DNA from: JAUPKT01 sp964427855
Lineage (GTDB): Bacteria > Desulfobacterota > Desulfomonilia > Desulfomonilales > Desulfomonilaceae
Direction: 5' to 3'
NCBI GenBank assembly: GCA_964427855.1
Contig: CAYRVH010000003.1
Span: 1 to 64,000, forward strand
Length of the DNA: 64,000 bases
Shown: positions 54,645-63,927 of the stretch, piece by piece
Layout: each line of letters starts with the position of its first letter
Position numbering within the stretch: the first letter of the stretch is position 1
Position numbers and translations under genes: made by a program
Notes under the pieces: generated by a model
What the model was told of the DNA's origin: nothing
Database searches by the model: none
The model's input: the letters and a program-made list of their open reading frames with translations, nothing else

Positions 54645-55436
54645 CTATTCCCCGACATACACGGGTTTTCTTTTTTCTTTGAACGCGGTCAGACCCTCTA
54701 TTCTATCGCGGGTCGGTATGGTGACTGCATAGGCGTTGGACTCAATGGCAAGGCCGACGGGCAAACTCACCTCGAAACCTTTGTTGAGGGCAAACTTGGC
54801 CTGCGCCAAGGCCACGGGCCCATTCGCAGCAATCTCTGCAGCGATTTCGAGGCTTCTTAGCAACAAACGATCCGGTTCGACAACTTCGAGAAACAATCCG
54901 TAACGCAGTCCCTCTTCCGCAGTGATGCGCCGCGCTCTCAATATCATTTCCTTCGCGCGCGCCAGGCCGACCACGCGCGGGAGCCGCTGAGTTCCACCGG
55001 CGCCTGGGATAATGGCTAAGCTCGTCTCGGTCAATCCCACGATAGCATTGGACGACGCCAAGCGTATATCGCACGCTAAAGCCAATTCAAGGCCTCCACC
55101 AAAGGCGTACCCATTGACGGCAGCAATGACGGGTTGCGGCAGCTCCTCCACCATGGTAAAGACGTTCCGGATGGTTTGAATGTAGAGGCGGACTTGGTCA
55201 GGAGTCATCCCGGCGCGCTCTTTCAAATCCGCTCCGGTGCTAAAGGCGTTCTTTCCGGCCGAGGATCCCGTGATCACCACGACGCGAACGTCGCGGTCAA
55301 GCGCGGTTTCCCTCAAGGCGTCTCCGAATAGACTCAGGAGCGGCATGTTGAAACAGTTCAGAGCATCAGGACGGTTGATCGTCAACACCAAAATCCCGTC
55401 TTTCATCTCCTTCAAGAGACTCTGTTCTTCTCCCAT
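54645..55436 (-). CDS. Enoyl-CoA hydratase, methylglutaconyl-CoA hydratase-like
   Basis: The 263-residue crotonase-fold protein has the oxyanion-hole segments AFSTGADLKER and GYAFGGGLELALACDIR. The second-Glu region VGLTETSLAIIPGAGGTQRLPR follows. The exact pattern is close to the AUH/LiuC branch that hydrates 3-methylglutaconyl-CoA. This would feed HMG-CoA to the neighbouring lyase-like protein. It is the first gene of the minus-strand operon, divergent from livG across 670 bases. Confidence 0.88.
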   Translation of the reverse strand: MGEEQSLLKEMKDGILVLTINRPDALNCFNMPLLSLFGDALRETALDRDVRVVVITGSSAGKNAFSTGADLKERAGMTPDQVRLYIQTIRNVFTMVEELPQPVIAAVNGYAFGGGLELALACDIRLASSNAIVGLTETSLAIIPGAGGTQRLPRVVGLARAKEMILRARRITAEEGLRYGLFLEVVEPDRLLLRSLEIAAEIAANGPVALAQAKFALNKGFEVSLPVGLAIESNAYAVTIPTRDRIEGLTAFKEKRKPVYVGE

Positions 55437-55816
55437 GCGATATTCCTTTCACTTAGTGAGACCCTCGGTGTACGTCAGGGGTCTCGTCTCATATTGGAGA
55501 GGCTTTCCCGGGCTCCTTCGCCCTAGAAGCTCTTTTTGCCAAGGTCTTTCTTGCGGCTTAGTTCATTCAGGATCACCTCTGCCCACATTCTTTCTTTGAA
55601 AATTGAACTTATCAAGGGAATGCCTTCGACGATCCAAACGCCTGCTTACAGGTTTGCGAAAATCGCCCCTTTGAAGCTGTACACGCATTTGTTCCTCAGT
55701 GTGTTGAGGCGTCTGCAGCTTTAACGAGACAGTCATCGCTCCTCCCAGCAAGCGTTTTTATCCTCCTTCCCCGTAAAAAGCCTAGTAATGTGGACGCTCT
55801 GGCAATCGAGGGAACT

Positions 55817-55833
55817 GTTGTTTTGTAAACAAC
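55817..55833. promoter_or_regulatory. Palindrome, possible operator
   Basis: GTTGTTT and AAACAAC flank TGT, a perfect 7-bp inverted repeat, about 90 bases upstream of the -35 box of the liv promoter. Confidence 0.35.
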
Positions 55834-55923
55834 CCCAATGTATGTCTATAGCATGTCCTTGCGTCATTTTTCAACTGGAGTTTCACCATCCTATTACTTG
55901 CGCTGCAGTTCTAAAAATAAGGG

Positions 55924-55952
55924 TTGACGTGTATAACGCTGTTCGATATGCT
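55924..55952 (+). promoter_or_regulatory. Sigma70-type promoter of the liv operon
   Basis: TTGACG (55924-55929), a 17-base spacer and TATGCT (55947-55952). The leader before livG would be about 150 bases. Confidence 0.5.
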
Positions 55953-56105
55953 AAGAGGCATGAATCCATCACAGGGTACCCGGGGTCAGTGATTCAGGGA
56001 AGCGCCCCATCAATTCCCTAAAGCGTGTATGATACTGTAACAACTGGTTTTGTAAAGGTGAGACGTGCCAGCTTCGGCGGCAGTTCGGGCAAAAGGGGAT
56101 GCTGA

Positions 56106-56906
56106 ATGTCGGAAGTTATCTTAGAGGCAAAAAACGTCTTTCTCTCCTTTCACGGGGTGGCTGCGTTAACCAACGTGAGTTTTCAGGTAATGAAAGGAGA
56201 GATTTTCTCCATCATAGGCCCGAATGGGGCAGGCAAAACCTGTATGATGAATTGCATCAACGGCCTGTACCATCCACAGAAGGGGAGTCTGTATCTCAAA
56301 GGTACGGAGATTACCCGGATGTCTCCTCATAGAAGAGCCGCCTTAGGCCTTTCAAGAACCTTCCAAAAAATAGAGTTGTTCGGCGGAATGACGGTTCTTG
56401 ATAACATCCGGTTGGGCCGCCACCTTCACCTCAAATCAGGACTCTTAAGTTCCTCGATATATTGGGGCAAGACAGCGCGCGAAGAAGTCGAAACCCGAAA
56501 ATTTATAGAGGAAGAAATAATAGATTTACTAGAGATAGAAGCCATCCGCAACGAAGTCACAGGTATGCTCCCATACGGTATGCAGAAGAGAATAGAGCTG
56601 GCACGAGCGCTTGCGTTGCAACCTGAGATCATTCTTCTGGATGAGCCACTCGCAGGACTCAACCTAGAAGAGGTTGAAGATATGGCCAGGTTCATACTCG
56701 ATATCAACGAGGAGAAGCGCTGGCAGGTTACCTGTGTCTTGGTGGAGCATGATATGGGAGTGGTTATGGATCTTTCGGATCGAGTGATGGCGTTGAATTT
56801 TGGCGTAAAGATCGCCGAAGGGACCCCGACAGAGGTCCAGGAGAATCCTGAAGTCATAAAAGCCTATTTGGGTGAGGTGGAGGATCTATATGTTAGCCGC
56901 CGATGA
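56106..56906 (+). CDS. livG: Branched-chain amino-acid-type ABC transporter ATPase LivG
   Basis: One of two ATPases driving uptake through LivH/LivM. The 266-residue protein has Walker A GPNGAGKTCMM, the Q-loop LSRTFQKIELF, a degenerate signature LPYGMQKRIELARAL (where LivG has LSYGQQRRLE) and Walker B IILLDEPLAGL. It ends with LVEHDMGVVMDLSDRV. ATG 56106 follows a weak purine-rich site. Its end overlaps the acyl-CoA ligase start by 17 bases. Confidence 0.94.
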   Translation: MSEVILEAKNVFLSFHGVAALTNVSFQVMKGEIFSIIGPNGAGKTCMMNCINGLYHPQKGSLYLKGTEITRMSPHRRAALGLSRTFQKIELFGGMTVLDNIRLGRHLHLKSGLLSSSIYWGKTAREEVETRKFIEEEIIDLLEIEAIRNEVTGMLPYGMQKRIELARALALQPEIILLDEPLAGLNLEEVEDMARFILDINEEKRWQVTCVLVEHDMGVVMDLSDRVMALNFGVKIAEGTPTEVQENPEVIKAYLGEVEDLYVSRR

Positions 56907-58842
56907 GACGAGTGCTGCTGGGGAAATAGTTATTTCAAAGGATCTGACCTTGCCCAAGCTGCTGGTGCAGCAATGCCGAAAGTTCGGCGCAAAAAAGGTC
57001 GCTATGCGGGAGAAGGAGTATGGCATATGGCGGCCCGTGACCTGGCAGCAGTATCTGGAAAATGTGAGGTCTATCACCCTGGGTCTAGTAAGTCTCGGGC
57101 TCGAACGGGAAGACAAGGTAATCATGATTGGAGACAACAGACCGCAGGCCTTGTGGACCGAGATGGCGGCTATGTGCGCCGGCGGCGTGGGGGTATGGCT
57201 TTTCCAAGATTGCCTTATGGATGAAGTCCAATACATCGTCGATCATTCAGATTCCAAATTCTACATCGCAGAAGGGCAGGAAGAGGTGGACAAAGCCCTT
57301 GCCATCCGAGATCGGTGTCCAAAACTACAAAAGATAATTTGGGATGATCCGAAGGGTCTGAGGCATTACGATGACCCGATGCTTATGAGTCTGGAAGAGG
57401 TTATGCGCATTGGCCGAGAAAAGGACGCCGAGGATCCTGGATTGTTCGATCGACTTGTAGAAAAAGGTAAGGGGGACGACGTCTGCCTCCTATTTTATAC
57501 GTCGGGCACTACTGCCAAACCGAAGGGCGCGCTGTTGACTCATTATAACATGCTGACCATGGGTAGAAACCTCATGCGGGTGGACCCTTGCTCGCCAGAT
57601 GACGACTTTGTATCGTACCTTCCTTTTGCGTGGATAGGCGAGCAGATGATGTCTATTTCCTGTGGGTTGCAGGTGTACACGTTGAATTTTCCAGAAGAAC
57701 CGGAAACAGCTCAGCAGAACGTGAGGGAAATAGGCCCGCATGTGATGTTTGCGCCCCCCAGGTTGTACGAACAGTTCACCAGGACTGTTCAGGTGAAATA
57801 CCTGGATGCCACGTGGTTCAAGCGCAAAGTGTACGAGCTCGGCATGAAGATCGGCTATCGCATAGCGGATCTCAAATTCGAGAAAAAGCCAGTTCCAGTG
57901 CTGTGGAAAGCACTAGGCTTTTTGGCGGATGCAGCCCTGTTTCAAAAAATCCGAGATCACCTGGGCCTTAGCAGGGTGCGGCATGCATACACAGGCGGCG
58001 CCGCTATGGGACCTGATCATTTTCGCTTCTTTCACGCGATCGGGGTGAATCTGAAGCAAATCTACGGCCAGACCGAGATTGCGGGAATTTCTGTGGTGCA
58101 TAGGGATGGGGACATCAAATTCGACACCGTGGGCACCCCGATTCCGGAAACGGAGGTTCGCATAGGGGAAAACGACGAGATTCTCTCACGAAGTCCGTCG
58201 GTTTTCGTGGGATATTACAAGATGGCCGAGGAAACCGCCAAAACTTTGAAGGACGGCTGGCTTCATTCCGGCGACACAGGTTTCATCGATGAGGATGGGC
58301 ATCTGGTGGTGTTTGACCGATCCAAAGACATTATGATCCTCAACGATGGCAGGAAGTTTTCGCCGCAATTCCTCGAGGCGCGGCTCAAGTTTAGTCCGTA
58401 TCTCAAGGACGCCTTGGTGGTCGGGCATCAGCGGCCCTATGTAACCGCGATCATTTGCATTGATTACAATACCGTGGGGAAATGGGCTGAGGATCATGGA
58501 ATAAACTATACCAGCTATCCTGAGCTTTCCCAATTGCCTCAGATTTATGACCTGGTTGAAGACCCCATCAGACAGGTCAACAGAACCCTCCCAGAGAGCG
58601 CGAGGATCAGGCGTTTTGCCAACCTCTACAAGGAATTTGACGCCGATGATGACGAGTTGACCCGAACAAGAAAGATACGAAGGGCTTTTGTGGAAAATAG
58701 GTACAAAGACATCATAGACGCTCTGTACAGCGAAAAAGAGATGATGCATATGGACACGAACATTACCTATGAGGACGGTCGCGTGGTGCAAATTAAGACT
58801 GATATAAGGCTGCAGACGGTCAAGGACGGAGGAAAGAAGTAA
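56890..58842 (+). CDS. Long-chain-type acyl-CoA ligase embedded in the liv operon
   Basis: It activates a carboxylic acid to its CoA thioester via an acyl-AMP. The 650-residue protein has the AMP-binding P-loop LLFYTSGTTAKPKGALLTH. YGQTEIAGISV and LHSGDTGFIDEDGHLVVFDR follow, with an RSKDIMILNDGRKFSPQ hinge to the C-terminal domain. Length and motifs match the FadD15-like group of long-chain ligases found in actinobacteria and delta-proteobacteria. Start ATG 56890 has GTGGAGG upstream. Its last base is the first base of livH, so it is an integral operon member. It probably converts a carboxylate imported by the transporter. Confidence 0.92.
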   Translation: MLAADETSAAGEIVISKDLTLPKLLVQQCRKFGAKKVAMREKEYGIWRPVTWQQYLENVRSITLGLVSLGLEREDKVIMIGDNRPQALWTEMAAMCAGGVGVWLFQDCLMDEVQYIVDHSDSKFYIAEGQEEVDKALAIRDRCPKLQKIIWDDPKGLRHYDDPMLMSLEEVMRIGREKDAEDPGLFDRLVEKGKGDDVCLLFYTSGTTAKPKGALLTHYNMLTMGRNLMRVDPCSPDDDFVSYLPFAWIGEQMMSISCGLQVYTLNFPEEPETAQQNVREIGPHVMFAPPRLYEQFTRTVQVKYLDATWFKRKVYELGMKIGYRIADLKFEKKPVPVLWKALGFLADAALFQKIRDHLGLSRVRHAYTGGAAMGPDHFRFFHAIGVNLKQIYGQTEIAGISVVHRDGDIKFDTVGTPIPETEVRIGENDEILSRSPSVFVGYYKMAEETAKTLKDGWLHSGDTGFIDEDGHLVVFDRSKDIMILNDGRKFSPQFLEARLKFSPYLKDALVVGHQRPYVTAIICIDYNTVGKWAEDHGINYTSYPELSQLPQIYDLVEDPIRQVNRTLPESARIRRFANLYKEFDADDDELTRTRKIRRAFVENRYKDIIDALYSEKEMMHMDTNITYEDGRVVQIKTDIRLQTVKDGGKK

Positions 58843-59747
58843 TGGAGCTCTTTGTACAGCTCGTCGTGACAGGCGTAATGCTTGGGTCCATCTTTGCCCT
58901 GGTAGCCCTCGGATGGGTGCTTATTTACAAGTGTTCCGGGGTGCTCAATCTCGCAATGGGTGAACTCACATTGATCGGGGGGTATGTGTGCCTTGCACTC
59001 TATCAGAGGTTCGTTACATTCATGCCATTGGGCTACGCCTTCTTCTTTGCGCTGCTGGGAACGATCTTCGTGGGCTTAGTTCTGGGTTTGATCACCGAGC
59101 GCCTTTTCTTACGGAAGATGATAGGGGAACCTATCCTAGCCGTCATTATGGTGACGGTAGGCTTGTCTTTCTTTTTCAAAGGAATGGTTTTCATCATCTG
59201 GGACACTGATACCCAGGTTTTCGCGCCTCGTGTCTTTTCCATTGAACCGATTGTCGTTGCGGGCATAGCCGTGGGAGAGGTGTATCTTTGGAGTTTTATT
59301 GCGGCGATGATTCTTATGGTCATCTTTGTGAGTTTCTTTAAATTCACGAGATGGGGTCTCTCGATGCAAGCATGCGCGGATGACGAGATGGCCGCTTTAT
59401 CTCTCGGTGTAAGCGCGAAATTCGTGTATGCGCTCGCATGGGCCATAGCCTTTATGGCAGCGGGCGTCGGGGGTACCCTGCTCGGCAATATCAACGGGCT
59501 GAACTATTCCGTGAGCTTGCTGGGGCTCCTCGTACTACCGGTTGTCGTATTTGGGGGGTTGAATTCAGTGCCGGGCGCAATAGTCGGCGGAATCACTATT
59601 GGCATCCTTCAGAATCTTACCGGGGGATACCTAGACTATTACTTTCCTGGGGGCATCAAAGAGATTGCTCCTTTCATTTTCATGGTTATTTTCCTCCTCT
59701 TCAAGCCTTATGGGCTTTGGGGCTGGGAGCGCATAGAAAGGGTCTAG
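58842..59747 (+). CDS. livH: ABC transporter permease LivH
   Basis: LivH forms one half of the inner-membrane channel. The 301-residue protein has about eight hydrophobic segments. It shows LIYKCSGVLNLAMGELTLIGGY, typical of LivH, and the cytoplasmic EAA-like segment FTRWGLSMQACADDEMAALSLG. AAGVGGTLLGNINGLNY also fits. It starts at the last base of the acyl-CoA ligase gene and is followed 3 bases later by livM. Confidence 0.94.
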   Translation: MELFVQLVVTGVMLGSIFALVALGWVLIYKCSGVLNLAMGELTLIGGYVCLALYQRFVTFMPLGYAFFFALLGTIFVGLVLGLITERLFLRKMIGEPILAVIMVTVGLSFFFKGMVFIIWDTDTQVFAPRVFSIEPIVVAGIAVGEVYLWSFIAAMILMVIFVSFFKFTRWGLSMQACADDEMAALSLGVSAKFVYALAWAIAFMAAGVGGTLLGNINGLNYSVSLLGLLVLPVVVFGGLNSVPGAIVGGITIGILQNLTGGYLDYYFPGGIKEIAPFIFMVIFLLFKPYGLWGWERIERV

Positions 59748-59750
59748 GCA

Positions 59751-60872
59751 ATGAGTTATCTGCCGTGCGGTACGTATTTTGAGTCTTACGAAGACGATCA
59801 GAAGTGGTGGCGCACTCCATTCATCAAGGGGAAGATGATCCTCATGGTGGCCGTACTGGCTTTCCTGCCTTATCTGGTGGAGAGTCAATGGCTCAGCGTA
59901 GCCTATACCATCAGCTACTACATTTTGGCGGCGCTGGGTGTGCAGCTCTTGATCGGATATTGCGGTCAGATCACCCTTGGGCATGCGGCATTCGTGGCAG
60001 TGGGCGGTTATACGAGCGCCATGATGATCCTGTTCGTCCCATGGCCGCAGTGGATAGTGGATTATGGCCTCGCCTATCCCATTAGCATTGTGTGCGCGGC
60101 TTTTTTGGCGGCAATTTGGTCGGTTCTCTTTGGGTTGCCTTCTGCGCGAGTCAAGGGATTCTACTTGATCATGACGACCATGGCCGCCCAATGGATCACG
60201 GTCCCCTTGGTCATTACGCAGTATGTGAGCCAAATAGGAGGTCGAGGACAATCGTTTTCTCTGCCTCCCGGTACTGTGAAGATAGGTCCGTGGGTCATCG
60301 ACTCAGATGAAAAGATTTACTATTTTTCAGTGATTCTGGTGCTTCTTTGCCTGTTGGCGATGGGGAATCTGCTTCGCTCTAGGATCGGAAGGGCCTGGAT
60401 CGCCATCAGGGACAACGACATCGCTGCGGAGACCATGGGCGTAAACATCGTGACCTATAAGTTGCTGGCCTTTTTCGTGGCCGGCTTCTTTGGAGGGATT
60501 GCGGGCGCCTTCTACATCAGCGCGCTGTTCTTTGTGAGCCCCGAACATTATGAATGGTTTTTCTCTCTCTTATGGGTAGGCATTATCCTGATAGGAGGGG
60601 TTGGCAGCATTCAGGGTCTAGTGTTTGGGTCAATATTCGTGGTCATGGTATTTAAGTTCCTTGAACTCGTGGTAATGTGGTTGAGTGGCGTTCTTATGAC
60701 TTCGTACCCGGAACTTGGCTGGATAACTACCAAAATAATTTTCTTCAAGGAATCGGCATTTGGATTGGCAATCATATTCTTCTTGATCTACGAGCCCAAT
60801 GGTTTGAGCTACCGATACTGGCAACTCAAGAACTACTTTAACCTGTGGCCTTTCTCTTACACCGGTAAGTAA
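59751..60872 (+). CDS. livM: ABC transporter permease LivM
   Basis: This is the other channel half. The 373-residue protein has ten or so hydrophobic segments and the signature YCGQITLGHAAFVAVGGYTSA. The EAA-like loop is RSRIGRAWIAIRDNDIAAETMGVN, and GVGSIQGLVFGSIFV follows. A somewhat long soluble N-terminal stretch (residues 1-25) precedes the first helix. It follows livH by 3 bases. The binding-protein gene follows after about 120 bases. Confidence 0.94.
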   Translation: MSYLPCGTYFESYEDDQKWWRTPFIKGKMILMVAVLAFLPYLVESQWLSVAYTISYYILAALGVQLLIGYCGQITLGHAAFVAVGGYTSAMMILFVPWPQWIVDYGLAYPISIVCAAFLAAIWSVLFGLPSARVKGFYLIMTTMAAQWITVPLVITQYVSQIGGRGQSFSLPPGTVKIGPWVIDSDEKIYYFSVILVLLCLLAMGNLLRSRIGRAWIAIRDNDIAAETMGVNIVTYKLLAFFVAGFFGGIAGAFYISALFFVSPEHYEWFFSLLWVGIILIGGVGSIQGLVFGSIFVVMVFKFLELVVMWLSGVLMTSYPELGWITTKIIFFKESAFGLAIIFFLIYEPNGLSYRYWQLKNYFNLWPFSYTGK

Positions 60873-60991
60873 CAGCGCCTTGCGGTTGAGGCGCACGTAA
60901 AAAGCAGGAAGGAGGTGTTATAAGAGTTAAGAAGAGAGGCCTCTCTTAGAAACCGTTGCGTGTAGAGCAAAAAAACAAACTGGAGGTTCAG

Positions 60992-62245
60992 ATGACGAGA
61001 AGATTGTTGCTCATGGTAGCGGCTCTGACGCTGGTCGCAGGGCTGGCAATAGCCGCCGACGAAATTAAAGTCGGTTCTATTAACGATTTGACTGGCGCCA
61101 CTTCAGACGTGGGAAAAGATGCCGCCCTAGGAATCCGAGAATGTGTGACGTATGTGAATGATCAAGGGGGCGTGAACGGAAAGAAGATAAAGCTCTTCCT
61201 GTATGATTACGGGTACCGCGTGCCAGAGGCGATCACCATTTACAAGCGATTCCGTGACCAAGACAAGATTCAACTCCTCCTCCAATGGGGAACCGGCGAC
61301 ACGGAGGCCCTGTCCCCCACGGTCAACAAAGACAAAATGGTGACGATCTCGGATTCGTTTTCTGGTCACCTTTGTGACCCCAAGAAGACGCCGTACAATT
61401 TCATTTACAGCACCGACTATTCCACGAACGCCAGAGCAGCGCTTACTTCCTGGTACGAACAGGTTTGGCTGAAATCGGACAAGTGGAAGAAGGCCCGTGA
61501 CGAGGGCAAGAAGCCGAAGCTCGTGTGCTTCTACATGTTCGCTTCCCCTTACGCGAGCGCGCCGATTAAGGCTATTAAGGATCAAGCCACGCTCCTGGGA
61601 ATAGAAGTGGGTAAAGACCAGGATGTTGCGTTGACGGCGTTAGACGCGAAGAGTCAGGTTCTTGCTGCGAAAGGAGAAGGCGCGACGGTTATTTGGCATG
61701 GCAACACCACCATGTCTGTTGCGACTGCAGTAAAGGACGGCTATGCCCTTAAATTGGAAGCCGATCACATCGTCAATAATTGGGGCTTTGACATGAACCT
61801 GGTTCGGATGACGCAGCAGGCTGGTGAAGGGGTTATAGGAGCCGCCGCCTGCGCATTTCTTGGCATGGACGTTCCCATGATGGACAAGGTACTCGAGTAC
61901 TGCAAAAAGGTGAACCCCGGCGTCCCCATTGAGAAGCGAGACATCCGAACCGTGCAGGCGTGGGTGAAGGTTGCCATGGCGGCTGCCGGCCTTGCTGGTG
62001 CTGATAAAAAGGGCAAGCTGGATGGTCCTTCTATTAAGGACGCGTTGGAGTCACTGAAAGATTGGTACCCCTTCGACACCAAGAACGCATTGGGCGTAGG
62101 GCCCTATACCATCACCCCAACAGACCATCGCCCGACTCCGGTGTCATCCTTGTACACAATCAAAGACGGCAAGATTGTATTGTTTGAGAAAATCAACATG
62201 AAAGAGAAATTCTCAGACAAGTGGGAGAGCTGGCTCGGCTGGTAG
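60992..62245 (+). CDS. Periplasmic substrate-binding protein of the Liv-type transporter
   Basis: It captures the transported solute and hands it to LivHM. The 417-residue protein has a signal peptide (LLLMVAALTLVAGLAIAADE) and the type I periplasmic-binding fold start IKVGSINDLTGATSDVGKDA. DGYALKLEADHIVNNWGFD and later segments also fit. It is longer than LivK (about 345 mature residues), so its ligand may differ from leucine; carboxylate-binding members are known. ATG 60992 has GGAGGT upstream and starts right at the signal peptide. Confidence 0.9.
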   Translation: MTRRLLLMVAALTLVAGLAIAADEIKVGSINDLTGATSDVGKDAALGIRECVTYVNDQGGVNGKKIKLFLYDYGYRVPEAITIYKRFRDQDKIQLLLQWGTGDTEALSPTVNKDKMVTISDSFSGHLCDPKKTPYNFIYSTDYSTNARAALTSWYEQVWLKSDKWKKARDEGKKPKLVCFYMFASPYASAPIKAIKDQATLLGIEVGKDQDVALTALDAKSQVLAAKGEGATVIWHGNTTMSVATAVKDGYALKLEADHIVNNWGFDMNLVRMTQQAGEGVIGAAACAFLGMDVPMMDKVLEYCKKVNPGVPIEKRDIRTVQAWVKVAMAAAGLAGADKKGKLDGPSIKDALESLKDWYPFDTKNALGVGPYTITPTDHRPTPVSSLYTIKDGKIVLFEKINMKEKFSDKWESWLGW

Positions 62246-62329
62246 CATTTGGAGTAGCGCAGTTCCTTTCAGGGCTCACGTCTGAAGAGACTTCGAGGCG
62301 AAGAAGCGCTGCAGACAAGGGAGAAGGTT

Positions 62330-63136
62330 GTGGCTGAGAATAGTAGCATCTTGAAGATCAACAACATCGAGGTGAGGTACCACGAGGTCATCTTGGTACT
62401 CAAGGGTGTGTCCATAGAAGTACCCGCAGGCGGTATCGTCGCCTTGCTTGGAGCGAACGGCGCGGGGAAGAGTACGACCCTGAAAGCGGTGTCCGGCCTC
62501 CTCAACCACGAGGATGGGGAGGTGACCGACGGCAGCATCGAGTTCTTGGGAGAACAGATTCACAAGCTGCCGGCAGAGGACATCTCCAAGATGGGGATCT
62601 TTCAAATCATAGAAGGTCGACGTGTATTCGAGCATCTGACGGTGGAGGAAAACCTCTTTGTGGGAGGACATCTCAGGCCGACCGGGTTGAAAGAGCGACT
62701 GGATATGGTTTATCACTACTTTCCTCGTTTGAAAGAACGGAGGAACGTCATGGCTGGCTTCGTCAGCGGCGGCGAGCAGCAGATGTGCGTCATCGGGAGA
62801 GCCATGATGGCGCAGCCCAAGCTGATGCTCCTCGACGAACCGTCCATGGGGTTGGCCCCTCTCCTGATCAAGGAGATCTTCGAGATCATTCAACGCCTTA
62901 ATCACGAGGAAAAGATTCCGATCCTACTGGTTGAACAAAACGTGAAGCTCGCATTGACGGTAGCCCCTTACGCCTACGTCATGGAGAACGGCCGGATAGT
63001 CATGGACGGGGCGTCAGAAAAATTAAAGGAGAATCCTGACATCCGCGATTTCTATCTCGGCTTGACCGATGTAGGCGGCAGAAAAAGCTTCCGTGATGTG
63101 AAGCACTACAAAAGACGTAAACGTTGGTTAACCTAG
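62330..63136 (+). CDS. livF: Branched-chain amino-acid-type ABC transporter ATPase LivF
   Basis: This is the second transporter ATPase. The 268-residue protein has Walker A GANGAGKSTTLK, signature VSGGEQQMCVIGRAMM and Walker B LMLLDEPSMGLAP. LVEQNVKLALTVAPYAYV completes the LivF pattern. The start is GTG 62330, after AAGGGAGAAGG. The C-terminus is extended by a basic stretch (KHYKRRKRWLT) not usual in LivF. It follows the binding protein by 84 bases and closes the transporter set. Confidence 0.93.
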   Translation: MAENSSILKINNIEVRYHEVILVLKGVSIEVPAGGIVALLGANGAGKSTTLKAVSGLLNHEDGEVTDGSIEFLGEQIHKLPAEDISKMGIFQIIEGRRVFEHLTVEENLFVGGHLRPTGLKERLDMVYHYFPRLKERRNVMAGFVSGGEQQMCVIGRAMMAQPKLMLLDEPSMGLAPLLIKEIFEIIQRLNHEEKIPILLVEQNVKLALTVAPYAYVMENGRIVMDGASEKLKENPDIRDFYLGLTDVGGRKSFRDVKHYKRRKRWLT

Positions 63137-63160
63137 CCCGCTGAGGGCAAAGGAGGAAAA

Positions 63161-63766
63161 ATGAAGAAAGCGCTTACGATCCCTGGACTTATGCTCGTGG
63201 TGTTCGGTTTCTGCGTCCTGCCGGCGCTGGCCGTGGAAGCACCTATTATCACATTGGAAAGGATTGAGGTTGCGAGTATTCAACCATTTTACGTGAAGCC
63301 TCGCATCGGGTATAAGAATGAGCAAGAACCCGGTAAGGAAGAGACATACGGGTACAGCAGCACGCTGAGTCTCGCTTACATATTCAACATCAAAAATCCC
63401 AACAAAGAGCCGCTCCTGTTGGACGAACTTTCATTCACCACCGATTTCGAGGGGTTCGATGTCAATACCGTGACGGCCTACGAGGATTCCTGGATACCAG
63501 GTGGCAAGACGAATCAGGTCAGGGTTGTCGTGATTAACGAGGCATTTCCCACAATAGTGAGCTTAATGGTAGGCGCCGAACATGCGGCGAAGATCGCCGA
63601 AAAGAAGACGAGTGCTGGCGCCCTTGTGGGCAAGTGGTGGAAAGAGATCTCGGACTTTTCTTTTCCCATAGGCGTTACTAACGGCACAGCCCTGTTCAAG
63701 GATGAAAAGGGCAAAGAAATCAGATCGGTATTCAAGGCTTCCTTCGGAGGCGCAAAAAAGGAATAG
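63161..63766 (+). CDS. Secreted protein with an LEA-like beta domain
   Basis: The 201-residue protein has a signal peptide (LTIPGLMLVVFGFCVLPALA). A beta-rich mature domain (STLSLAYIFNIKNPNKEPLLLDELSF, WIPGGKTNQVRVVVINEAFPT) follows. NIKNPNKEPLLLDELSF resembles the start of water-stress/LEA-14-like domains, which are small beta folds of unclear role. An AAGGAGG site lies 6 bases before ATG 63161. It follows livF by 25 bases and may belong to the same transcript; its link to transport is not known. Confidence 0.75.
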   Translation: MKKALTIPGLMLVVFGFCVLPALAVEAPIITLERIEVASIQPFYVKPRIGYKNEQEPGKEETYGYSSTLSLAYIFNIKNPNKEPLLLDELSFTTDFEGFDVNTVTAYEDSWIPGGKTNQVRVVVINEAFPTIVSLMVGAEHAAKIAEKKTSAGALVGKWWKEISDFSFPIGVTNGTALFKDEKGKEIRSVFKASFGGAKKE

Positions 63767-63840
63767 ACCGCAACTGTGCATGACGGCGAGTGGGCATTGA
63801 TACTTTTTCTCTCACTCGCCCAAGAATAATGTGCACCTTG

Positions 63841-63868
63841 GCGCAGACGAACGTGACGTTCTCTGCGC
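63841..63868. terminator. Strong hairpin downstream of the liv operon
   Basis: GCGCAGA pairs with TCTGCGC and, inside a single unpaired C, GAACG pairs with CGTTC around a TGA loop. It lies 75 bases after the last stop. The following sequence is A-rich on the plus strand (no T-run). A second, weaker hairpin (GGCGAGTG 63785-63792 with CACTCGCC 63813-63820) precedes it. Confidence 0.45.
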
Positions 63869-63927
63869 TAAGAAGAAAAAGCTATTTTCGCCGCCTCAAA
63901 TTCACTCCAGAGCGTTAGGTGCAGGGC

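Larger units (their letters stand above)
55437..56105. other. Divergent regulatory region between the hydratase and livG
   Basis: It contains the liv promoter (55924-55952) and a perfect short palindrome, GTTGTTT-TGT-AAACAAC (55817-55833), that could be an operator. No gene is supported; the frame at 55563-55751 (minus) has no ribosome site or domain. Confidence 0.5.

Noticed and set aside
63785..63820. Hairpin GGCGAGTG/CACTCGCC as the main terminator of the liv operon
   Set aside because: Loop of 20 bases and no T-run after it; the next hairpin is stronger.
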